NCBI GenBank assembly: GCA_964549495.1 | Contig: CAZJWJ010000102.1 | Location: 1 to 17,434, forward strand | DNA: 17,434 nt | Reading direction: 5' to 3' | DNA from: JACKBJ01 sp964549495 | GTDB lineage: Bacteria > Chloroflexota > Anaerolineae > Epilineales > Epilineaceae | In this document: positions 7,254-15,943 of the stretch, piece after piece | Numbering within the stretch: the first letter of the stretch is position 1 | How the letters are laid out: the number at the start of each line of letters is the position of its first letter | Notes under the pieces: model-generated | Database searches by the model: none | Told to the model about the DNA's origin: nothing | What the model saw: only the letters and a program-made list of their open reading frames with translations | Made by a program: the position numbers and the translations under genes

Positions 7254-10200
7254 CTACCTACGATTGGATAGCAGCGGAAGCCAGAGATAGCGCGGCAGCG
7301 TGTTGGCGCGGCCCGGGCTGCCGCCGGCCGAAATGGCTTGCCAGGCCTCGGGATCGTCGCCGAAGCGCAGTGGGTCGCGCCGCTCGAGCGATGGTCCGTC
7401 CCCGTCGGCCGGCTCGGGCCAGGGCGCGTCGTCGCCGTAATCGATGCGATCGACGCTGACGTAGACTTCGGCGTCCGATGCCGGGTCGACGCCTTCCTCC
7501 TCGCCGCGCCAAAAGGGCCGGGCCAGCTCCAGGATCTCGCCGGCATTGTCCAGCTTGCCATCGTAGGGGCCGAAGATGGGCAGACCGGCCGGCAGGGCGC
7601 GCAGCGCGCGGTAGAGCTCCGGCTCGATGGGCACCACCAGGGCCAGGCCCCCGGGGGGGATCTCGGCGCCAGGTGGGAATTCGAAATCGATGCCGTCTGA
7701 GAAGCGCCAGGCGGTCTCCGGAGCTCCCGACTCATGGAGCGAAACCGGCTCGTCGGCCAGGCTCATCAGCTCTACGAACTCCTCGCTCCGACCGGCCGGG
7801 TGGTACATGATCTCGTTGATGACCACCGGCCCCAGCAGCGGCGGCGCGTTGGGCGCCCCGCTGCCCCCGCGGAAGGCCTCGACGCTCTCGGGCGCATCGA
7901 CGCCGAAGGTCGGCCGCTCGAGGACACTGACCACCGGCCCACGAGTCAGCTCCAGCCGGCCCACCGACAGGCCCGGTTCGGTGGGCGGATACTCGAAGCC
8001 CTGCATGAAGCCCGTCCTCCGGCCGGCGCGATCGGCCGAGACCAGATAGAGCCGGCCGCCGGTGGCCGGCAGGGAGAGGCCGCTGCCCAGCGCCACCGAG
8101 CTCGATCGCGGGCCCGATTCCTCGCCCCGCTCGCCCTCGCTCGATCCGGGCAGGCCCACCCGCAGGTCGCGACCGTAGAGCACCAGGTAGCGGCCCGGCA
8201 GCAGCAGCGTGCCATCGGGGATGCGAAAGGCGCGCGGGTCGTTGGGTTCGTCGCCCAGGAACCAACCCGAGAGGTCGGCGATGTCCGGGCCGGGGTTGTA
8301 GAGCTCGACCGCGTCCTCCAGGGGCGGTGGGGCGTGGGCCAGGACCTCGTGGATGCGGACCGGCGGCCAGGGCGGCGGCGGGTCGGGCCGGCCCGGCGAT
8401 CCGCCCGTCTGGCTGCTGGCGCGCCAGGCCCGGGGATCGGAGGGGCCGAAGGCCTCGCCGGCCGGCTCGGCCGGCACCAGCGAGTGGCCGCGGCCGTCCG
8501 GCGACAGGGGCCAGAAACCTTCGTCGTCGTAGCGCAGGTCGATCAGGGGCTGGCCCCCGGCGTCGAGCAGGCGGAGGCGCTCGCCGCCGTTGGCGAGCTT
8601 GCCGGCGTAGACCCCGGCCAGGGCCACGTCGGGGTAGCGCAGGGCGAAGTCCTCCGGATCGCCTGAAAGGACCAGACGGCCGCCGGGCGGCAGGATGCTG
8701 CCGGCCGGAAAGGTATGCGTCACGCCCTCGGTGCGAAAGCTCGAGAGGTCGACCGGGATGCGCTCCTGGTTGACGATCTCCAAGAACTCGGCGCCGCCCG
8801 GCGCGGGGTGGTAGAGGATCTCGCCGATGGTCAGGCGGGGCTGGCCGTAATGCGCCTCGGTGAGCGCGCTCCAGATCAGGCGACCACCCGATGGCAGGGC
8901 CATGCGCGCCTTGACCCGGGCGTAGCCTTCCAGGCGCACCGGCCCCGCATAGCGCTGGGCCTTGTGCGAGACCTGCCCGGTCCAGGGCTCGTTCGGATCG
9001 CCGCTGCCCGGCAGGCGCGGGTCGCTGCCGTCGGTGGTGAAGTAGATCGTCCCGTCGCGCCGGGCGCCGGGGCAGCCGCCGGCGCCCGGGCGCAGCAGCA
9101 GGCGCAGGGCCGGGCCGACCGCGCCGGCCGGCGGGTCCAGCTCCGGCGCGGCCAGGGGCGGGTAGAGCACCCGGTCGCAGAGCTGCCAGAGCAGCTCCAG
9201 GTCGCGGCGCGGGAAGACCTCGGTCATCAGGCGTCGCTGCTCGGCGCGCCATTCCTCGTCGCGGGTCTGAGGGTGGCCCGGCCCGTTGCGGGCCTCGTAG
9301 TCGGCCCAGAGCCGCCCGGCATCGCGGCGGGCCAGCGCGCCCGGCGGCATGTCTCCCCAGCGGGCCGATTCGAGGACCATGGCGCGCTCGATTTGGGCCA
9401 CCAGCCCACGGTAGCGATCGGAGGCCGCCCGGGCGCTCAGGGCGCCATCGTCCAGCAGCTGCCGGCGCGCGCGGTCGGCGAAGAGCATGCGGTACTCGGC
9501 GCTCTTCATCAACCGGTCCTGCAGGCCGTCCACGCCGGCGCTGCGCGAGATGTCGCGCGCCCGCTCGGCATCGAAGCGGTCGTGGGCCGGCGCCAGCAGG
9601 TCCAGGCTGGTCTCGTAATCCCAGATCACGAAGCGGAAGCCCCCTCCGGTCACCCGGTTGCGGAAGGCGCGCCAGTTGGTCAGCGGCCAGTCCAGGTTGA
9701 CGCCGTAGAGGTTGAGCAGCATGTAGTCGGCATGCTGCGGCAAATCGAGCAGGCCGGCCACCTGGTCGTAGCGCGCCGGATCCTCCAGCCCGCCGATGCC
9801 GATCAGGCGCTCGTAAGCCGCCCGGCTGCCGTCCTCCACCCCCTCCTCGCCGCGGGCATTGGCCTTGACCACGTCGTAGTCGGCCTCGCGACCGCCCTCG
9901 TAGTCGGCCGCCCAGGCGGCGGTCGGCTCCTCGGTCAATTCGTAGAGGCCCCAGTACAGGCCGTCGAGGTAGAGCTGCACGAAGCGCCCGCGCGGCGCGG
10001 TCCAGCCCATGGCGCGCTGGCTGGCCCGGCCCCAGGCATCGCGCAGGTACTGGGCCCGGTCGGGCACGTAGGCGAAGCTGTCGTTGAAGCCGGCCCGCAG
10101 CCGCAGGCTGTCGAAGCGCTCGACCGAGGAGCCCGGGAAGATCGGCGCCTCCAGGCGCTTGGCTCCGTAGCGGCCCCTGAAGCGCAAGCTGAAGGAATGC

Positions 10201-10967
10201 TTGAGCGTGTACTGGTGATGCCGGCTGGCCACGCCGGCGATGCGGATGCCGGCATCCACCTGGAAGCCCGGCCGTCCCTCCGGATCGATCCACTCCACCG
10301 AGACCGGCCGTTCCCAGGCATGGCCCTCCTCGGTGGCGTGCACGTAGATGCCGCGCTCGGCGCCGAAGAGGTCCTCGCGATCCATGGCCAGGGACAGGCT
10401 GGGCAGGCTGGCCAGATCGGACCGCAGACCGGCCGCGTAGCGCGGATCCCCGGTCACCTCCGGGTCCATGCCATAATCGGCGCGGATGGGTCCCAGCTCA
10501 CCCAGGAGCGGCGGCACGCCCCACTGCGCGGGGAAGCCCGGCGGGTCCTCCGGCTGGCGCAGCACCTGCTCGCCGAAGAGGTAGCTATGCGTGGCCACCG
10601 GCGAGGGCGGCAGCCGGCTTCCCGGCCGGTAGGCGATGGCCCGCAGGATCGTCGTGCCGGCGATCGGAATGGGTCCGGTGTAGGGCCGGCCCTGCTCGGG
10701 CGTCGGCGCGCTGCCGTCGATCGTGTAGCGGATGGCCGTACCGGCCGGCACCGAGAGCCGCAGGACGAAGGGCGCCTCGACGTAGCCGCGCGGCGGGTCG
10801 AAGGCCGGCGGGTCGATGCTGCGTGCCTCGGGCGCCAGGATGGGCAGGAAGATCCGCGTCGGACCGGCGCTGGCCGCGCTAGGCAGTCCGGCCACAAGGA
10901 AGAGCAGTCCCAGCATCGACACCGCGATCCGGATCCCTCTCCGCGCGGCCTCGGAGCCTATTGGCAA
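7254..10967 (-). CDS. Secreted CotH kinase / lamin-tail domain protein, copy 1
   Basis: About 1237 aa if it starts at TTG 10967. Order: signal peptide (to about residue 34), IFLPILAP (about 39-46), chitobiase/hexosaminidase C-terminal-like domain (about 51-131, IRYTIDGSAPT), CotH domain (about 170-590) with KHSFSLRFRGRYG, YLDGLYWGLYELTEEP and FVIWDYETSLDL, second chitobiase-like domain (about 600-705, IYFTTDGSDPR), and lamin-tail domains beginning near 711 (IGEILYHPAPGGAEFLEI), 870 (IHEVLAHAPPPLEDAVELYNPG) and 1046 (INEIMYHPAGRSEEFVELM). It ends YLWLPLLSNRR. CotH is known as an atypical protein kinase of Bacillus spore coats; here export makes an extracellular or surface phosphotransfer role likely, but it is unproven. 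The start is uncertain: TTG 10967 gives a good signal peptide with two arginines; GTG 10922 would leave a very short one; the frame stays open to 11237 without a better start. It follows its paralogue by about 86 bp, probably in one operon. Confidence 0.88.
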   Translation of the reverse strand: MPIGSEAARRGIRIAVSMLGLLFLVAGLPSAASAGPTRIFLPILAPEARSIDPPAFDPPRGYVEAPFVLRLSVPAGTAIRYTIDGSAPTPEQGRPYTGPIPIAGTTILRAIAYRPGSRLPPSPVATHSYLFGEQVLRQPEDPPGFPAQWGVPPLLGELGPIRADYGMDPEVTGDPRYAAGLRSDLASLPSLSLAMDREDLFGAERGIYVHATEEGHAWERPVSVEWIDPEGRPGFQVDAGIRIAGVASRHHQYTLKHSFSLRFRGRYGAKRLEAPIFPGSSVERFDSLRLRAGFNDSFAYVPDRAQYLRDAWGRASQRAMGWTAPRGRFVQLYLDGLYWGLYELTEEPTAAWAADYEGGREADYDVVKANARGEEGVEDGSRAAYERLIGIGGLEDPARYDQVAGLLDLPQHADYMLLNLYGVNLDWPLTNWRAFRNRVTGGGFRFVIWDYETSLDLLAPAHDRFDAERARDISRSAGVDGLQDRLMKSAEYRMLFADRARRQLLDDGALSARAASDRYRGLVAQIERAMVLESARWGDMPPGALARRDAGRLWADYEARNGPGHPQTRDEEWRAEQRRLMTEVFPRRDLELLWQLCDRVLYPPLAAPELDPPAGAVGPALRLLLRPGAGGCPGARRDGTIYFTTDGSDPRLPGSGDPNEPWTGQVSHKAQRYAGPVRLEGYARVKARMALPSGGRLIWSALTEAHYGQPRLTIGEILYHPAPGGAEFLEIVNQERIPVDLSSFRTEGVTHTFPAGSILPPGGRLVLSGDPEDFALRYPDVALAGVYAGKLANGGERLRLLDAGGQPLIDLRYDDEGFWPLSPDGRGHSLVPAEPAGEAFGPSDPRAWRASSQTGGSPGRPDPPPPWPPVRIHEVLAHAPPPLEDAVELYNPGPDIADLSGWFLGDEPNDPRAFRIPDGTLLLPGRYLVLYGRDLRVGLPGSSEGERGEESGPRSSSVALGSGLSLPATGGRLYLVSADRAGRRTGFMQGFEYPPTEPGLSVGRLELTRGPVVSVLERPTFGVDAPESVEAFRGGSGAPNAPPLLGPVVINEIMYHPAGRSEEFVELMSLADEPVSLHESGAPETAWRFSDGIDFEFPPGAEIPPGGLALVVPIEPELYRALRALPAGLPIFGPYDGKLDNAGEILELARPFWRGEEEGVDPASDAEVYVSVDRIDYGDDAPWPEPADGDGPSLERRDPLRFGDDPEAWQAISAGGSPGRANTLPRYLWLPLLSNRR

Positions 10968-11053
10968 CGACTGCAGATCCAGTTCCGGCCTCCTGGCCTT
11001 GGGCGGGATGCTCGTCCTGCGAGGTCCCGTGCCGCCATTGTACCGGAGCTTGG

Positions 11054-14000
11054 CTAGCGCCCAAGCATCGGCAGCAAGACTTGCTGCGGCATCGCACCGG
11101 ATCGCCCGGGCGTGCCGCCGGTACGCAAGCCGATCCAACTCTGGGGCTGGTTGGCGTAGGTGGCTGGCTCGCGGCGCTCCACCGAGATCCCCGGCCGGCC
11201 CACCGGCCAGGCCGAGTCGGGCGCCCAGTCGAGCCATTCCAAGTCGATCCAGATCGGCGAGCCGTCCTCATCCGGCTCCTCGAAGGGCATGGCCAAGGCC
11301 AGGCGCTCGCCCGCATCGTCCAGGCGGCCCTCGAAGGGGCCGAAGACGGGCACATCCGCCGGCAGCTCGTGCGCGCGGCGGAAGGCGGACGGGTCGCCGC
11401 CGACCACCAGCGCGCGGCCGCCGGCCAGCAGGAAGGCGCCGGGCGGGAAGGTGAAGTCGACGCCATCGCTGAAGCCCCAAGTGCGCGTGCGATCGTCGGG
11501 ATCGAAGAGGTGGACCGTGTGGCCCGCGGCATTGTAGAGTTCGATCCATTCCATCTCGCCCGGCGCCGGCTCGATCATCAGCTCGGCGATCAGGGGCGGG
11601 CCGATGCGCGGAATGTTGGGCGAGCCGCTGCCACGGCGGAAGTCGGATACGGAGGCGGGATCCTCGACGCCGAAGCTCGGGCGGGTCTGCGGCACCAGCT
11701 CGAGCAGTCCCTCGCGATTCGCGTGCCGGCCGATGGACATGTTGGGAGCCGAGGGACCGAAGTCCCAGCCGTGGAGGTAGCCCAAGGGACGCCCCTCGCG
11801 ACTGGCTGCGACCAGGAAGATGGACTCGCCCTCCGAGCTCAGGCCGAAGCCGTCCTCGCCGCCCTCACCCCCGGCGCGCAGCGCCTGCTCGTAGATCACC
11901 GCGTAGCCGCCGGGCGCCAGGACGGTGCCCTCGGGGATGCGGACCCGGCCCAAGGCATCCTCGTCGTCCGAGAGCCACCAGCCGGAGATGTCGGCCGGCG
12001 CCGGGCCGGGGTTGTAGAGCTCGACGGCGTCCTCGTAGGGCGGGTCGGAGTTGGCCAGGATCTCGCTGAGGATCACCGGCGCCCAGGGGGGTGCGGGATC
12101 GATCCGACCCGGCGAGCCGCCGGCCTCGGCGCTCTCGCGCCAGGCATCGGGCCGGGCCAGGTCCGGGCCGGCGCCCTCGCGCGGCACCAGCGAGTGGCCG
12201 AGCCGGTCGGCGCCGCGCGGCCAGAAACCGTCGTCGCGGTAGGTCTGGTCGATCAGGACCGCGCCGCCGGCGTCGAGCAGGCGGATGCGCTCGCCGCCGT
12301 TGGACAAACCGCCCTGGAACTGACCGGCCAGGGGCACCTCGGGGTGGTGGGCCCGGAAGTCGGCGCTGTCGTCGGCCACCACCAGGAAGCCGCCGGGCGG
12401 GATGCGGCTGCCGGCCGGCAGGGTCATCGTGATGCCCTCGAAGCGGGCGCCGCTCAGATCGGCCGGCGCGCGCGAGCGGTTCTCGATCTCCAGGAACTCC
12501 GAATCGCCCAGCCGCGGATGGTAGTGGATCTCGCTGAAGCGCAGGTCGGGCCGGCCGGCCTGGATGCTCACCTCCGGCCCCCAGAGCAGCCCGTCGCCAG
12601 AAGGCACCGCCCGGCGCGCCCGCAGGTGCAGGTAGCCCCGCAGGTCGACCGGCCCGCGGTAGGGCCGGGCCGCGCTCGAGCGCTGGCCGCTCCACCAGGT
12701 ACCCGGTGGGCTCGAGCCGGGCTGGCGTGGATCGCTGCCGTCCAGGGTGTAGTAGATCTCGCCATCCTGCCGGGCGCCGGGGCAGCCGCCGGGCAGATGC
12801 GAGATGGTCAAGCGCGCACCGGATTCGGCGTCGACGTCACCGTCTAGGTCGGCGCGCAAGGGCGCCACCGGCGGCAGCATGCCGGCCCGGCAGAGCTGCT
12901 GGATGACGATGTCGGTGCGCAGGGGGACGGCCTGATCCAGCAGGCGATCGCGCTCGGACAGCCAATGCGGATCGTGGCGGATGATCCGGTCCTCGGTCTC
13001 GTTCCAGAAGAGGGACCAAGCGGAGATGGTGGCGTTGCGGGTGCGCGGCTGCGGGCCGGCATCGCCCCAGCGGGCCGATTCGGGCGCGATGCCCGGCTCG
13101 ACCTCGGCCAAGAGGCTGGCGAAGCGGTCGCGGACCGCATGCGGCGTCAAGAGGCCGTCCTCGTAGAACAGGCGGCGGGCGCGGTCGGCCAGGCGCAGGC
13201 GGTAATCGGGGCTGCCGGAGAGCCAGCCGTGCAGGCCCATCACGCCGCGGGTGTTGGCGATGTCGCCGACCAGCTTCTGGGGGCCGCCGGCCACCTGCCA
13301 GACGTCGCAGTCCTTGCCGTCGTCGCGGCCGTCGCCGCAGCGGGGGTCGATGGCGCGCAGGAAGACCGAGCGCTCGATGTCCCAGACCAGGATCTGCCAG
13401 CGCTCGCCGGGCAGGCGGCGGCGCATGGCGCGCCAGTTCTTGCCCAGCCAGTCGTCGTTGGCGGCGTAGATCTGCAGCAGCGTGTAGTCGATGTGCTGGT
13501 CGATGTCGAGCAGGGCCTCCATGCGCGCCATCTGCTGCGGGTCGCTGGCCGGCCCCTCCGCGGGGATGGCCAAGAGCGCCTCCCAGGCCGCCGGTTCACC
13601 GTCTTCCATCTCCCAGCTGGGGATGGCCACCGGTTTGCCGTGTCGCACTTCGATGATCTCGCGGCCCTTGACCACGTCCCATTCCTCTTCGCCACCACCC
13701 TGGTGCTCCTCGGCAAAGGCGGCGGTGGGCTCTTCGGTCAGGTTGTAGAGCCCCCAATACCGGCCGTTGAGATAGACGTGGACGTATCGCCCGCGGGCGG
13801 ACGGACCGCCCATGGCCAGCTGGCTGCGCCGGCCCCATTCGTCGTGCACGTAGAGGCTGCGCGGCAGGAAGGGAAAGCTGTCGGCCTGGCCGGCCCGCAG
13901 CCGCAGCGTGTCGAAGCTGGCCACCGAGCTGCCGGCGAAGAGCGGGTACTCCAGGCGCCCCGGCCCGTAGTCGCTGCGAAAGCGCAGGCTGAAGGAATGC

Positions 14001-14956
14001 TTGGGCGTCACGTCCGGCCGGCGGCTCCAATCGCCGGCGATGCGGATGCCGGCATCCACCTGGAAGCCCGGCCCGCCATCGTCCTCGAGCAGCTCGACCG
14101 ATACCGGACGCTCCCAGGCATCGCCCTGCTCGAGGGGTCGAGCATAGATGCCGGGCGCGCTGCCGAAGTCCGGCGGCTGGCCGAAGAGGTCGCTCGGGTC
14201 CATGAGGAGCGAGACGCTGGGCAGGGCCCGCAGATCGGCCGGCAGGCGGCCGGCGCTGCGCGGGTCGCCGGTCACCTCCGGGTCCATGCCGTAGTCGGCC
14301 GGCACCGGCTGGCCGGTCAGGAAGATCTCCTCGTAGATGCCCCAGAAGGCCGGCCAGCGGCCCGGCTCGGCCCCGTCGGGCTGGGCCAGGATGTCGGCCG
14401 GGAAGAGGTAGCTGGCGCTGGCCACCGGCGAGGGCCGCATGTCGGCCCGGAAGGCGGCCGCGCGCAGGGTGGTGGTCCGCTCGATGGGCAGGGGGCCCCG
14501 GTAGACGATGCCGTGATCGGAGCGCGGCGCGCTGCCGTCGGTGGTGTAGCGGATGATGGCGCCGGGCGTGTCGCTGGCGATGCGCAGGCCGAAGGGGGCG
14601 TCGCGCAGGCCGGCCGGCTCGTCGAAGCGCGGCCGGGTGACCCGGGCCTGCTGGGGCGAGAGGATGGGCAGGTAGATGACCCGGCCGGCGCCGGGGCCGC
14701 CTTCGGTGTGCAGCGGCATCGCTTCGGTGGCGGCCAGATCGCGACCGCCGCGCTCTCGCTGCACGGGTGGGTTCGTAACCTCGGCAGCGACATCACGAGG
14801 ACCGACTGGCCACCCCGTTCCGACGAGGATCGGCAACAAGGCGAGCACGGTCAGGAGGGACGCCAGGTCCCGCGCGGGGTTCTTCTCGGGGAAGGGCACA
14901 CCGGCCCGGCAAGGCTTCGGATGGTTCGGTTGAAAGACGGGTGGCACTCTTGGCAT
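11054..14956 (-). CDS. Secreted CotH kinase / lamin-tail domain protein, copy 2
   Basis: About 1300 aa, collinear with copy 1: hydrophobic signal segment (about residues 28-48), VIYLPILSPQ (about 93-102), chitobiase-like domain (to about 181, IRYTTDGSAPRSD), CotH domain (about 235-680) with KHSFSLRFRSDYG, YLNGRYWGLYNLTEEP and ILVWDIERSVFL, second chitobiase-like domain (about 725-800, IYYTLDGSDPRQPG), and lamin-tail domains near 804 (FSEIHYHPRLGDSEFLEI), 959 (LSEILANSDPPYEDAVELYNPG) and 1119 (IAELMIEPAPGEMEWIELYNA). It ends QVLLPMLGR. Compared with copy 1 the CotH domain has an extra Cys/Asp-rich loop just after WDIERSVFL (DPRCGDGRDDGKDCDVW). ATG 14956 was chosen; a GTG at 14968 is also in frame, and neither has a strong ribosome binding site. 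It is first in the minus-strand pair and divergent from the VTC gene, so the 171-bp spacer should carry both promoters. Confidence 0.88.
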   Translation of the reverse strand: MPRVPPVFQPNHPKPCRAGVPFPEKNPARDLASLLTVLALLPILVGTGWPVGPRDVAAEVTNPPVQRERGGRDLAATEAMPLHTEGGPGAGRVIYLPILSPQQARVTRPRFDEPAGLRDAPFGLRIASDTPGAIIRYTTDGSAPRSDHGIVYRGPLPIERTTTLRAAAFRADMRPSPVASASYLFPADILAQPDGAEPGRWPAFWGIYEEIFLTGQPVPADYGMDPEVTGDPRSAGRLPADLRALPSVSLLMDPSDLFGQPPDFGSAPGIYARPLEQGDAWERPVSVELLEDDGGPGFQVDAGIRIAGDWSRRPDVTPKHSFSLRFRSDYGPGRLEYPLFAGSSVASFDTLRLRAGQADSFPFLPRSLYVHDEWGRRSQLAMGGPSARGRYVHVYLNGRYWGLYNLTEEPTAAFAEEHQGGGEEEWDVVKGREIIEVRHGKPVAIPSWEMEDGEPAAWEALLAIPAEGPASDPQQMARMEALLDIDQHIDYTLLQIYAANDDWLGKNWRAMRRRLPGERWQILVWDIERSVFLRAIDPRCGDGRDDGKDCDVWQVAGGPQKLVGDIANTRGVMGLHGWLSGSPDYRLRLADRARRLFYEDGLLTPHAVRDRFASLLAEVEPGIAPESARWGDAGPQPRTRNATISAWSLFWNETEDRIIRHDPHWLSERDRLLDQAVPLRTDIVIQQLCRAGMLPPVAPLRADLDGDVDAESGARLTISHLPGGCPGARQDGEIYYTLDGSDPRQPGSSPPGTWWSGQRSSAARPYRGPVDLRGYLHLRARRAVPSGDGLLWGPEVSIQAGRPDLRFSEIHYHPRLGDSEFLEIENRSRAPADLSGARFEGITMTLPAGSRIPPGGFLVVADDSADFRAHHPEVPLAGQFQGGLSNGGERIRLLDAGGAVLIDQTYRDDGFWPRGADRLGHSLVPREGAGPDLARPDAWRESAEAGGSPGRIDPAPPWAPVILSEILANSDPPYEDAVELYNPGPAPADISGWWLSDDEDALGRVRIPEGTVLAPGGYAVIYEQALRAGGEGGEDGFGLSSEGESIFLVAASREGRPLGYLHGWDFGPSAPNMSIGRHANREGLLELVPQTRPSFGVEDPASVSDFRRGSGSPNIPRIGPPLIAELMIEPAPGEMEWIELYNAAGHTVHLFDPDDRTRTWGFSDGVDFTFPPGAFLLAGGRALVVGGDPSAFRRAHELPADVPVFGPFEGRLDDAGERLALAMPFEEPDEDGSPIWIDLEWLDWAPDSAWPVGRPGISVERREPATYANQPQSWIGLRTGGTPGRSGAMPQQVLLPMLGR

Positions 14957-15083
14957 CCCTAGGATCACGGCCGGCGGCTGCCGGTCGACATTCTACAGCC
15001 AGTGAGATGCGGGTAGGAGGCCGGCGCTTTCAAGCCTCGAGGGGTCGCATCCGTCTGGCTCGGACGCTATCCTTCGGGGCGCG

Positions 15084-15099
15084 GCATCGTTAACGATGC
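15084..15099. promoter_or_regulatory. Perfect 16-bp palindrome, candidate operator in the CotH/VTC divergent spacer
   Basis: GCATCGTTAACGATGC reads the same on both strands. It lies 28 bp before the VTC ATG (15128) and about 130 bp before the CotH start, in the 14957-15127 spacer. Its size and place suit a dimeric repressor that could act on the VTC-DUF4956 side and perhaps both ways. No clear -35/-10 pair was recognised. Confidence 0.45.
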
Positions 15100-15127
15100 T
15101 TTACACACCAGACCACCGAAACGAGCC

Positions 15128-15943
15128 ATGAACGACATCCGCTTCGACCGCCGAGAGTTCAAGTTCACCATCGACGCCGAGCAGCGGCGCGAGATCTCGA
15201 CGGTGCTGCACGAGCAGATGCAGGTCGATCCCCACGGAGACGCCGAAGGCCGCTATCCGATCGTCAGCGTCTACTACGATAGCGCGGGCCTCGACCTCTA
15301 CCTGGCGGCGGCCAACCGGCGCCGCTCGCGGCGCAAACTGCGCCTGCGCGTCTACGGCGACGAGCATACCCGGGCCAGCACGGCCAGCTTCGTCGAGGTC
15401 AAGCATCGCTACCGCGTGCGGGTGGCCAAGCGGCGCATCGCCCTGTCCATCGACGAGGGCCTGGCATTGGGCCGGGGCCGGCTGCCGGCCCAACTGCAGA
15501 CCGAGAGCGACCGGCTGGTGGCCGAGGAGGTTCGCGGGATGGTGCGGCAGCTGCAACTGCGCCCGGTCTGCGTGATGCGTTACGATCGTCAGGCCTTCCG
15601 GGGCCTGGGCGGCGAGGCGGATCTGCGGATCACTTTCGACGAACAGATCCGCGTGCGGGGGCGCGATCTGGTCCCCAGCGCCGGCGACCGGGACTTCGAC
15701 CTGGACATCCTGGAGCCGGGACAGAGCGTGCTCGAGATCAAGGTCGCCGAGCGCGTACCGTACTGGCTGGCTCATTTGGTGGGTCGAACGGGTTGCGTGC
15801 GACGTTCCTTCAGCAAGTACCAGAGCGCGGTGATGGACCTGGGCCTCCAGCCGGCGGCCGCGGACCCCGAGCCCCTGAGCGCCGCGGCCCGGGCGACGGC
15901 GCTCCCCAGATTGGATGCGGTGGAATCTTCATGGACCCCTTGA
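15128..15943 (+). CDS. VTC-domain polyphosphate polymerase family protein
   Basis: The 271-aa product matches the VTC tunnel fold (CYTH/TTM-like), known from yeast Vtc4, which makes polyphosphate from ATP. Visible blocks in order are RREFKFTI at the N terminus, VSVYYDSAGLDLY, RRKLRLRVYGD, FVEVKHRYR, MRYDRQAF, LRITFDEQIRVR, VLEIKVAERVPYWL and SFSKYQSAV. The alternating basic residues would line the tunnel and bind phosphate, and the Glu of LEIK would hold the metal. There is no transmembrane helix, so it is cytoplasmic or attached through its partner. The last ~35 residues after SFSKY are not conserved-looking. Its 3' end overlaps the DUF4956 gene by 13 bp, which points to translational coupling. 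Polymer synthesis is inferred from the family. Confidence 0.87.
   Translation: MNDIRFDRREFKFTIDAEQRREISTVLHEQMQVDPHGDAEGRYPIVSVYYDSAGLDLYLAAANRRRSRRKLRLRVYGDEHTRASTASFVEVKHRYRVRVAKRRIALSIDEGLALGRGRLPAQLQTESDRLVAEEVRGMVRQLQLRPVCVMRYDRQAFRGLGGEADLRITFDEQIRVRGRDLVPSAGDRDFDLDILEPGQSVLEIKVAERVPYWLAHLVGRTGCVRRSFSKYQSAVMDLGLQPAAADPEPLSAAARATALPRLDAVESSWTP

Noticed and set aside
7225..7256. Terminator between the convergent membrane-protein and CotH genes
   Set aside because: Only a short AGGGGC/GCCCCT pairing and no T tract on either strand.
10968..11237. Extending CotH copy 1 to the full open frame up to 11237
   Set aside because: It would overlap the 3' end of copy 2 and put about 90 unrelated residues before a clear signal peptide.
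7732..14962. Very long open frames on the plus strand (and other minus frames) across the CotH genes
   Set aside because: They are by-products of high GC content and third-position bias; translations are Arg/Gly/Ala/Pro-rich without domains, while the minus-strand frames carry clear CotH and lamin-tail motifs.
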